Shown here in pieces: positions 56,214 through 64,000 of a stretch of DNA of 64,000 nt. Each line of letters begins with the position of its first letter. Position 1 is the first letter of the stretch. The notes under the pieces were generated by a model. It worked only from the letters and a program-made list of their open reading frames with translations, was not told the DNA's origin and searched no databases. This DNA is from Batillaria attramentaria (Eukaryota > Mollusca > Gastropoda > Batillariidae): assembly GCA_018292915.2 (NCBI GenBank), contig JACVVK020000372.1:305001-369000 (forward strand). Direction: 5' to 3'. A program made the translations under genes and the position numbers.

Positions 56214-56315
56214 GTAAGTTATATACGCTGTTTTTATGTTATGTTTATGTACGCGCCCTGAGCTCTTGCGAGATGGGGCGCCACAAATACCCTTTATTAT
56301 TATTATTATTAAAGG
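55790..56315 (+). mobile_element. 5'-truncated chicken-repeat/Jockey-like LINE
   Basis: Reverse-transcriptase C-terminus (separate entry), a 3' UTR containing poly(C) and (GT)n (56142-56211), then GCGCCCTGAGCTC, a loop, GGGGCGCCACAAATACCC and (ATT)n to about 56312. The end organisation equals that of the minus-strand LINE at 39.1 kb. Confidence 0.82.
55794..56087 (+). pseudogene. LINE reverse transcriptase C-terminal fragment
   Basis: The frame reads LATLCYNIISGSAPPYLSA, YTPSRNLRTSSDTRLLRIP and GPVVWNGLPSHIRHAQS, then LKTHLF and a stop. It aligns block by block with the C-terminus of the 39.3-kb fragment (YTPSRHLRSSADTRILRIP, GPVIWNSLPAHVRHAES). The polymerase core and endonuclease are missing. 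An upstream ATG would give 113 codons, but the residues before about 55794 do not look like this family. Confidence 0.85.
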
Positions 56316-56719
56316 GTCACAAACGTACCTAAGTCAAAAGAGGTGTGGCCTGTTCACTGTGTGCCTGTTATGTGTGCGCTGTGTGCCTAAAATGATGCCT
56401 CCATTCAACTTTTTTACGCACAAATATAACACACTTAGAGATCACATAGGTGTTCCATACTTGGTGGAATGTTTTGTGCAGTGACTAAGAAGGTGACCAA
56501 AGTTTCAACCCAAAGAAGTCCATAAGCACGTATTTCAGGAAGAACCCCCCCCCCCCCCAACCCCCCCCCCCCCCAAAAAAAAAAAAAAAAAAAAAAAAGT
56601 TGAGCTTGACTTAGTTTTAATCCGGAAAAGCCGCCTTTAACTCAAACCCGGTCTTGCGGGAGAGGCCGCCCAGACCAGTCACTCTAACCGCCACTTTCCT
56701 ACGATTGGCTCCCGTTGCT

Positions 56720-56995
56720 AATGAGCGACCCATGGGTAAGTATACGAACAGAGAACAAAAGACAAGAGAAACGTAATTCCCGAAATTGTCCTTAGAGGCG
56801 TTAGGGCCTTTCTGGGTAAAAAAAAAATAAAAAAAATAAAATAAAAAGAGAGAGAGAAAAAAAAAAGAGAAAGAAAGAGAAGAAAAAAAAAACAGGCAAA
56901 AACGGGAACTAAACTCAGTTTCTACCAAGTAAGTTTGGGGTTGTGTACCAGTGGCCTCACACACACCAAAAAAATCATAATTAAATCATGAATAA
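56720..56995 (-). repeat. interspersed repeat R2, copy 5, inverted relative to copy 4
   Basis: On the minus strand it reads TGAGGCCACTGGTACACAAC, AAACTGAGTTTAGTTCCCG, a T-rich run, CCCAGAAAGGCCCTAACGCC and CAATTTCGGGAATTACG, matching 54221-54420. The left part of R2 is replaced by other sequence beyond 56995. Confidence 0.75.
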
Positions 56996-56999
56996 GTAT

Positions 57000-57820
57000 A
57001 TGGCCCTTTAACGATGGAACCGAAACAAGTTTTGGCCCCAAAACTCTGACAAGCTCGCCAAGGTTTAATCACAAGTCATCATATACATGAGACTGGACAC
57101 AGCTCTTAACTTATCAGTCAGTAAAACCTTGGAGACAAAAAAAAAAAAGCCTGCTGACGCTCAAGTAGTCTGCTGTCCGCTGATCCCAAGGGCTTGTATC
57201 GGGAAACGGATATCGGTGATTATACTTGTTAACCCCCTTGCGCCAGACTCAAATACATTTTTACTGGACTTTAAACACTCAGAACTCTGGATACACTACA
57301 GCAACACCCCCCCCCCCCTCCCCGCCCCAAACCATCCCTTAAAAAAGTCTAAGTGTGTGCATAAACATCCTCTTTTTCTCTCAGGAAGTAGGGAATTGGA
57401 TTTCGTTTGCACAATCTGTCACTCTGGCGGATAGCAAACATGGCGGGTTTTTTTGTTTCCCTCTCGACTCCTGCTCGTGCTGAATGATAAATGTTGCAAC
57501 GCTCCCCAGTTTGCAGACTGCAAGATTATTGTAGTCTGCTGTGAAGGTTAAAAGTTTTCTTTGGGGCTTTCCTGTGGCTTGCTTTTTTGTTTGTGGTTGT
57601 TGTTGTTGTCAGTAACTGACATGGGTCCGTTTGGACAGCCGAGTTGTCTACTGTGGCTGTGAATTGATTGATGCCATCTCAAAAATGAATCAGGTTTATC
57701 TTCTCTGCTTCCTTTTCTTCTTTCTGTCTTTTTTCTTTCTTTCTTTCTTTCTGACTTTTTTAAAATTGTGTTAGTTTCATTGCTTCTGGCGTTGTTTGTG
57801 CTGCTGCTGTCTTTACTCTG
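57000..57820. other. no recognisable gene
   Basis: Poly(C) near 57307-57318 and (TTTC)n near 57730-57750. No supported gene. Confidence 0.4.
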
Positions 57821-57824
57821 CCTC

Positions 57825-57828
<4 letters not shown>

Positions 57829-57913
<85 letters not shown>

Positions 57914-57965
57914 GCGCGCGTGCGTGCGACAGAGAGACAGAGACAGGGAGAGAGAGACACACACA
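57829..57965. repeat. (GT)n with CG and GA/CA flanks
   Basis: GT at 57829-57909, GCGCGCG, then GACAGAGA and CACA units. Confidence 0.95.
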
Positions 57966-58302
57966 GACAGGCAGACAGATTTTGCACCAAGACAAACAAC
58001 CCAGCCATTTTCCGCCTGACGAACACAAAATCGAGATTCGACTCGAGTTTCTATTCATGTTTTGGAGTATAGATCTACAATGATACGAATGCAGTTAGTT
58101 CTGGTCTTCTATAAGGTTCGGGCTGGGCTTGTTACGTGACGATATAATGTTCGGACTGGGCTTGTAACGTGACGAGAAAAAGATAAATGAGCTGACAGCG
58201 ACAGATTAAAAGCGACTGATCACAGAACCCCTGCCTCCCGTTTGAGCTGTATCGATCCATCTGCTCCTATACCGTTGCACGACGCTGCTCGTTTTCTTTC
58301 TC

Positions 58303-59092
58303 GTTACGCTGGTATAGCACTAGTTACGTTGGTACAGCACTAGTTACGCTGGTCTAGCACCAGTTACGCTGGTACAGCACCAGTTACGCTGGTCTAGCAC
58401 CAGTTACGCTGGTACAGCACCAGTTACGCTGGTCTAGCACCAGTTACGCTGGTACAGCACCAGTTACGCTGGTCTAGCACCAGTTACGCTGGTACAGCAC
58501 CAGTTACGTTGGTACAGCACCAGTTACGCTGGTCTAGCACCAGTTACGCTGGTACAGCACCAGTTACGTTGGTACAGCACCAGTTACGCTGGTCTAGCAC
58601 CAGTTACGCTGGTACAGCACCAGTTACGTTGGTACAGCACCAGTTACGCTGGTCTAGCACCAGTTACGCTGGTACAGCACCAGTTACGTTGGTACAGCAC
58701 CAGTTACGCTGGTCTAGCACCAGTTACGTTGGTACAGCACCAGTTACGTTGGTACAGCACTAGTTACGAGGGTATAGCACTAGTTACGAGGGTACAGCAC
58801 TAGTTACGAGGGTACAGCACTAAACAACACTAGTTACGCTGGTACTGCACCAGTTGCGCCGGTATAGCACTAGTTACGCTGGTACAGCACCAGTTACGTT
58901 GGTACAGCACTAGTTACGAGGGTACAGCACTAGTTACGAGGGTATAGCACTAGTTACGAGGGTACAGCACTAGTTACGAGGGTACAGTACTAAACAACAC
59001 TAGGTACGCTGGTAGTGCACCAGTTACGCTGGTCTAGCACAAGTTACGCTGGTACAGCGCTAGTTACGCTGGTACAGCACTAGTTCCGCTGG
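58303..59092. repeat. 20-bp satellite, about 39 units, with higher-order repeats
   Basis: The unit is CAGTTACGCTGGTACAGCAC, with variants CGTT, GGTCTA and TAGTTACGAG. Units alternate ACA/CTA in 40-bp dimers at 58341-58500, then form a 60-bp trimer repeated at 58501-58740. A distal block of GAG-type units contains TAAACAACAC at 58821 and again at 58991, marking a 170-bp duplication. The 84-codon plus frame across it is an artefact. Confidence 0.97.
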
Positions 59093-59099
59093 GAGGGGT

Positions 59100-59388
59100 G
59101 GTGTCTGTGTTCCTGCTTTTTCTAGTGCCCCCATGTTTGAAGACATTAAACCTCCCCCCAACCCCCTACCCCCACCCACCACATTCACCCACTCTCCTGC
59201 CCTCCCGTTTCCAAATTTGTTTTGACGAAAACGTGTGTGAGATATTACGACGAAGATTTTTTTTTTTTTTAAATCACACTCTTTTGTCTGTGTGTGTTCC
59301 GGTGAATCAACATTCTTAACGTCTGTGCCAATAACGCCAGCTTGCCGCCCGGCCTACAACTAAAAACAGGCCTGAGAGATTAAAGAAA

Positions 59389-59390
<2 letters not shown>
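59100..59390. other. no recognisable feature
   Basis: C-rich then T-rich sequence without a supported frame. Confidence 0.4.
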
Positions 59391-59480
<90 letters not shown>

Positions 59481-59494
59481 ACACACACACACAC
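59391..59494. repeat. (CA)n microsatellite
   Basis: About 100 bp of CA with one CATA interruption. Confidence 0.95.
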
Positions 59495-59760
59495 GTCGAA
59501 GAACTTCCTGAGATGGAATCAAGGGAAACAGGCCTGACTTCCAGTCACTGGTCTGACTTCATGCAAAGGTTTATCGGCGTCCACATCTCCTACACTTTGG
59601 CACCTTAATTCTCGGGCTTGTCGGCCGAAGTCTGGGATTTAAGGACTGACTGAAATCCCACCCGTTGCGCCTCGCCCTCGGGTCCTATTAAAACCCGAAA
59701 TAATTTATAAAATGTGACGTACATAAACTATACGGAGGTTCGTTACAATCTCTAGGGTTT

Positions 59761-59815
59761 GAAAATCAAAGGCGCGGCGTTAAGCCCTAACCAACTAACT
59801 AACTGAAAATCAAAG
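59761..59815 (+). mobile_element. 33-bp retroelement end with 11-bp TSD
   Basis: GAAAATCAAAG at 59761-59771 and 59805-59815 flanks GCGCGGCGTTAAGCCC followed by TAACCAACTAACTAACT. The insert is only the terminal tail of an element, the extreme of 5' truncation. GCGTTAAGCCCTAAC resembles the SINE A end GACGTTAAACCCCCAAAC. Confidence 0.65.
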
Positions 59816-59879
59816 AAAACCCGAGAAGGGCGGGGAGGGGACGAACAAACAAAGAAAAAATAAACCCAAAAAACAGTTT

Positions 59880-60018
59880 TCAGCGGTTTGTTGTGTTTGT
59901 TGTTGTTGTTGTTGTTGGTTTATTGTGGGTTTTTTTGTTTGTTTGTTTGTTTGTTTTTTGTTGTTGGGTTGTGTTTTTTTGTTGTTGTTGTTTGTTTGTT
60001 TGTTTGTTTTTGGGGGGG
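59880..60018. repeat. (GTT)n/(GTTT)n tract
   Basis: G/T low complexity ending in poly(G). Confidence 0.9.
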
Positions 60019-60108
60019 TTAACATTTGCGCCATACGACTGAGCCTTCGGGGATACCAAAATGCAGTTTTGGTCGTGTTGTTCTTAAGCTACTGAACCTA
60101 AAAAATTG

Positions 60109-60238
60109 TACAGTATCTCGGGACAGGGGCCATATTTGTGCCGGCCTTTTTCTCGCTGCCCCGTCTTTGGTATCACCCATACGTGGCGGAAAAGGACGTA
60201 AAACTCCCAAACACCCACCCGCCCTACAGTATCTCGGG
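60109..60238 (+). mobile_element. SINE A, 5'-truncated, 14-bp TSD
   Basis: Body 60123-60224 starts at the GGGGCCA after the B box, so the tRNA head is lost. Perfect duplication TACAGTATCTCGGG at 60109-60122 and 60225-60238. The same 14-mer follows the copy at 12.6 kb. Confidence 0.9.
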
Positions 60239-60299
60239 TATTCTGGTGTATTCCGGGGTTTAACAGGACCCGTACAGGTAAGACACGCTAATCCAAGCA

Positions 60300-60420
60300 G
60301 TCTCCCCCCTCCCCCCTCCCCCCATCTCCTACCCATCCCCCCCCCCCCAAAAAAATAAAATCATCGAACAGGAAAAGTCACTCACCGGTTTTTTTTTTTT
60401 TTTTTTCTAAGGTTGTGAGT
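60300..60420. repeat. poly(C), poly(A) and poly(T) runs
   Basis: C-rich at 60304-60350 and poly(T) at 60390-60406. Confidence 0.85.
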
Positions 60421-60519
60421 CACTTGTAGTGAGACGAGCAGCGTAGTGTGAAGGAGTGCGGAGCATTATATCATCATGGGTCATTAAACAAGACGCCGAG
60501 AAAGTTGTACTCCTGTTTT

Positions 60520-60860
60520 CAATTTTTGTTTGTTTTTGTTTTGCGGTTTTGTTTGTCAGTGGCTTCTGTCGGTTTTGTTGTTGTTTGCTCGTTCTTTCTT
60601 GTGTGTTGTTGTTTTTTTTTAAAGTTTTGTTGTTGTTGTTGTTGTTGTTGTTATCTGGTTTGGGCGGCTGTTGTTGCTGTTGTTGTTGTTTCGATTTTTT
60701 TTTTTTTTTTTTTTGAGGTTTTGTTTGTCGGTGGATTTTGTCTGTTTTCTTGTTGTTTGTTCGTTGTTTATGTGTGTTGTTTTTTGGAGGGTTTTGTTGT
60801 TGTTGCTTTGTGGTTTGGGCGGTTATTGTTGTTGTTGTTGTTGTTGTTGTTGTTAATGTT
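60520..60860. repeat. (GTT)n-rich tract with an internal duplication
   Basis: TTTTGTTTGTC-GTGG near 60549 recurs near 60719 with similar GTT and T runs around it (offset about 170 bp). The Val/Cys/Phe frame of 169 codons is compositional. Confidence 0.85.
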
Positions 60861-61099
60861 TTTTGGGAGACTGGCTTTATGTGAGCACGTTTATTTTAAA
60901 TGCGAGCACTGTCTCAGATGTTTAAACAGCAAATGTTTGCTTCAGCACAGAAGATAAGAACCGTCCATGGCTGTTAAGGAAGCTGGATGGCTTACAGACC
61001 AGCTGCGAACTTACAGGGGGAAACAACATATGGAGAAACAAAGCAAAAATGCGTTTTAGGGAGTTACTGTAGCAACGGAAAACATAAGCCAAATTGACC

Positions 61100-61288
61100 A
61101 TGATGATGATGATGATGATTATAACGACGACGACGACGATGATGATGATGATGACGACGACGACGATGCGGTGGTGGTGGTGGTGATGACGACGACGACG
61201 ACGGTGATGACGACGACGGCGGCGGTGATGACGGTGATGACGACGACAATGATGACAACGACAATGATGATGATGACGATGGTGATTA
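61100..61288. repeat. (GAT)n/(GAC)n trinucleotide array
   Basis: About 190 bp of GAT, GAC and GGT units. The antisense Ser/Pro/His-rich frame is an artefact. Read sense it would be a poly-Asp run, but no flanking gene is recognisable. Confidence 0.9.
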
Positions 61289-61451
61289 GATAATTATGAA
61301 CTTAAGCTTCACCAGACGCAGAAAGCGTCGCAAACGCCACTCAGCCATGAAATGCACCCTTGCATTTCAAGTACTTTGCCACCACGAACCAGTGAAATCG
61401 TCGAAGCAAAATTTCTCTAATGCCCCTACACTCACCCTCACTATCCCCCCC

Positions 61452-61469
61452 CACACACACACACACACG

Positions 61470-61506
<37 letters not shown>
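61452..61506. repeat. (CA)n microsatellite
   Basis: CA with one CGG interruption. Confidence 0.95.
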
Positions 61507-61583
61507 GCCCCCTCATCACCCAACCACTCAGAGTACCTAGCGCTGAACCACAAACTGCTGAAATCGTCAAAGCAACATCATAG

Positions 61584-61702
<119 letters not shown>

Positions 61703-61841
61703 AATACCCCTACATTCAACGTCTCCCCCCCCTCCCCCTAGGCCTGCCCGGCCCTCCATCTTAATTGTTACTCTTAGTGCTGTTCAACATAGTTAATATG
61801 AGGCAATGTCTCTTTCTGAAACTGTGTTTTATCCAATGACT

Positions 61842-62000
61842 GAGTGTGTGAATGTGTAATGATGTATACATGTATGTCGGTGTTGTATTTCCCTGGTATG
61901 TCTGTGTATACATGTGTATTTATTAAGAGGAGCAAGCCAAATTCTTCTTTGTAATTAAGAAGCGAATAAATTTATCTTATCTGTCTTACCTTATCTTATC
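61842..62000 (+). mobile_element. LINE/SINE 3' end with (TTATC)n tail, copy 2
   Basis: GACTGAGTGTGTGAATGTG, AAGAGGAGCAAGCCAAATTC and AAGAAGCGAATAAA, then TTATCTTATCT. Matches the minus-strand copy at 9.1 kb block by block. Confidence 0.7.
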
Positions 62001-62194
62001 TCCCACCGCCACTACCTGAAGCTATCGTTCGTGAATGTGTCCATGGTTGTCAACCACAAACGAGTTTTTACTTCGTTAAAGCAAAATTTTCTTAAATACA
62101 ACAAACCTCTTCTCCCCCCCCCCTTCCGCCCGCCCCCCCCCCTACCCCACCATCCCCCACCGCTTTCCCCCGTTATCCCGCAACAGGTACTTAC

Positions 62195-62232
62195 CTCAAG
62201 CTGTAAAGGCATGGTGACTTGAAAGGCAGTTA
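62195..62232 (-). CDS. candidate 38-nt internal exon
   Basis: On the minus strand a pyrimidine-rich stretch (TTTCTCTCTCTCTTTG) and CTACAG precede it, and GAG/GTAAGT follows (donor at 62194-62193). The open frame reads TAFQVTMPLQLE with two leading bases. Signals on both sides are good, but the segment is too short to identify and the poly-TC run could create the acceptor by chance. Confidence 0.28.
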
Positions 62233-62239
62233 CTGTAGC

Positions 62240-62980
62240 CAGGTAATCCACACAAAGAGAGAGAGAAATGAAAGAAATATAAACCACAGAATCTCTCATC
62301 CCCTATTACACGCACTAACACATTAACCCGCGCACAACGCAATAATAAGCCAGCACAGCAACAAGTAGCGAATACTATTCTGACCGCAGACTCTTCACAC
62401 CCTCCCTGCGGCACACGGCTGTGAAATGATGATGTCTACGTTAATAACCCTATCTGGCCGTTGCAGCGCGTGTCTCTGGTCTCTTGTTCCTCCTGTTTGT
62501 AACCCGCCTCCTGTTTTACCGTCCCATTCATCACAATGCGCGCTCAGTAGCCAAGGCACGTAACAAAGCAGCAGCGTGACATAACCCTCCCTCTACTCAT
62601 TCACAAATACCCAGCAAGCTGGGGGCCGCCAACCGACGAACAGTATTCTCACAGGTGCCCAAAGTATACGGACGCAATATAGAGTTCAGCAGGAGTTTCG
62701 TTGGGGGGGATTTTTTATCATTATTATTATTATTCGCAAAATCGTATGTATTCCTTGCAGGGCAGTTCAGGGCTAAGCCCGGGGAAAAATCACTTGCTTT
62801 CCGCTGGAGTTGGAGTATTCGGGCTGAGGTCTGAACTGAGAGCGTCCACGCCTCTCCGCGTGCAAAAAAAAAAAAAGGTACGTGTTCTCCTTACCCTTGC
62901 TATGTTGTGTATGCTTCGTTTATCCGCGAGTTAGGTGCCTAAAACGAATTCTTAAGAGTATCCAAAGCATACGGGGCAAT
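62240..62980. other. no recognisable gene
   Basis: No supported frame; a short (ATT)n lies at 62717-62733. Confidence 0.4.
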
Positions 62981-62989
62981 ATGGAGTAC

Positions 62990-63165
62990 AGCAGGAGTTG
63001 GGTTTTTCCTCGCCAGATTGAGTCAAAATCAAGTGCTGACTCGTTTACGGTGTATGCCTCACCATCGTGCGCACACACACGCTTATAAAGGTCAAGTGTG
63101 CACGTTAAAGTCACACGTCCATCTTTCGAAGAAAACTAGACTATGGCCGGTGGCGTGAGAAACAG
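62990..63165 (+). mobile_element. SINE-like element E, copy 2 (partial)
   Basis: GGGTTTTTCCTCGCCAGATTG, GAGTCAAAATCAAGTG, GACTCGTTTACGGTG and CAAGTGTGCACGTTAAAG match 32995-33090. The tRNA-like head is missing or unrecognisable. Confidence 0.55.
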
Positions 63166-63203
63166 ATACGTTGCATGCACCAAAGTAAGAACAGCAGGCT
63201 ATT

Positions 63204-63413
63204 CCTTGTTCACACGGGGAGCCGGGGTGGTCGAATGGTAGAGCGTTGGACTTCTAATGCTCGGGTCGTGAGTTTGATCCCGGCTGGGGCCAAATATAAT
63301 TAAATAATTATTTCTGCTGGCTTTTTCATCGTTGCCCCGTCTTTGATATCACCCTATGTGGTGGAAAAGGACGTTAAACCCCCAAACACCCACCCACCCA
63401 CCCTTGTTCACAC
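63204..63413 (+). mobile_element. SINE A, full length, 12-bp TSD
   Basis: Body 63216-63401. Perfect duplication CCTTGTTCACAC at 63204-63215 and 63402-63413. Unlike other copies it carries an extra AT-rich stretch (AATTAAATAATTA) after CCAAATAT. Confidence 0.93.
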
Positions 63414-63436
63414 CTCGCCGCATATAAAACTGAGCT

Positions 63437-63637
63437 CCGTGTCCTCTGTGGGGAGCCGGGGTGGCCGAATGGTAGAGCGTTGGACTTCTAATGCTCGGGT
63501 CGTGAGTTCGTATCCCGGCTGGGGCCAAATAATTGTGCTGGCTTTTTCATCGTTGCCCCGTCTTTGATATCGCCCGTATGTGGTGGAAAAGGACGTTAAA
63601 CCCCCAAACACCCACCCCACCCACCCGTGTTCTCTGT
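63437..63637 (+). mobile_element. SINE A, full length, 13-bp TSD
   Basis: Body 63450-63624. Duplication CCGTGTCCTCTGT / CCGTGTTCTCTGT (one mismatch). It lies 36 bp downstream of another SINE A in the same orientation, but each has its own duplication, so they are independent insertions. Confidence 0.92.
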
Positions 63638-64000
63638 ACACTCTGGCTATATTCTGTACACTCCTGTTACCCGTGAGTTCACTACTTGAAGCGCATGGTG
63701 CACACTGTTTGAGCGTTTCACTGGTCGACCCGGTGATACTTGAAAAACGCGCCAACGTCAATTGAAGTTGAAATGCCGTCCAAATTGTTGGCAGATTTTC
63801 ACTGAAATGAAGAACGTGCCTTTAATCATACTGTCGAAGGCTAACACGCTTTGCCTTTTAGTTTCTGGTGCGATTTTCGGTGTACAAAGTTCCTGAAAAG
63901 ATGTTCTGTTTAAACGTTTTCTGGGCGCTTTTTGTTTTCTGTTCTTGTTTTTTTCCCCCCAAACACTTATTCTTCAAAACATGGGTGTTGCCATTGAAAC
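63638..64000. other. no recognisable feature
   Basis: No supported gene or repeat to the end of the window. Confidence 0.45.

Noticed and set aside
58303..59092. CRISPR-like regular repeat
   Set aside because: Units are contiguous 20-mers with no unique spacers, and the genome is eukaryotic.
61064..61264. Ser/Pro/His-rich minus-strand protein
   Set aside because: Antisense of a GAT/GAC trinucleotide array.

Overview
The window is eukaryotic, gene-poor and very repeat-rich. I infer a marine invertebrate, most likely a mollusc and probably a gastropod. The grounds are several tRNA-derived SINE families, long (GT)n, (GA)n and (TTG)n microsatellites, an RTE-type LINE with an intact ORF, and chicken-repeat/Jockey-like LINE remnants ending in (ATT)n. 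This assignment rests on overall character, not on a marker gene. I see no operon, bacterial gene, rRNA, functional tRNA or CRISPR array.

The one full-length protein gene belongs to a mobile element. An RTE-like non-LTR retrotransposon occupies 4288-7577, with an apurinic endonuclease and a reverse transcriptase (CDS 4566-7574), a stop codon inside its TAAG tail, and an 11-bp target-site duplication. Two other LINEs survive as 3' fragments (39.1-40.0 kb minus, 55.8-56.3 kb plus), and several more as bare 3' tails (1.8-2.4, 9.1, 10.3, 13.9, 19.0, 36.4, 40.7 and 61.9 kb).

The non-autonomous layer is rich. SINE A has about 15 full, truncated or fragmentary copies, many with clean 10-16 bp duplications. 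SINE B (about 400 bp) has six copies, all on the minus strand. SINE-like families C, D and E are also present. DNA-transposon derivatives are a three-copy family bounded by TTAA (18.6, 32.2, 40.8 kb), a 390-bp long-TIR element in TTAA at 54.7-55.1 kb, a 264-bp TIR element at 18.24 kb and a decayed TIR element at 49.35 kb. An unnamed interspersed repeat, called R2 here, recurs at 26.9, 29.2, 34.2, 53.5-54.4 and 56.7 kb, and serves as a clock because SINE A and SINE B have inserted into copies of it.

Tandem arrays include a 43-bp minisatellite (29.7-30.3 kb), a 15-bp minisatellite (22.65-22.87 kb), a 20-bp satellite with 60-bp higher-order structure (58.3-59.1 kb), a decayed >100-bp array (46.3-46.8 kb) and a 500-bp alternating GT/GA block (40.05-40.55 kb).

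Host gene content is only suggestive. Five short minus-strand segments look like exons by splice signal and open frame: 2946-3128, 171-215, 23132-23146 (with a TATA box), 43760-43837 (a signal peptide followed by a GTGAGT donor) and 62195-62232. None has a recognisable domain. I found no convincing undescribed gene system. The most interesting biology is the LINE-SINE partnership implied by a shared, compensatorily varying 3' stem-loop before (ATT)n, and the TTAA-bounded families without a visible autonomous partner.
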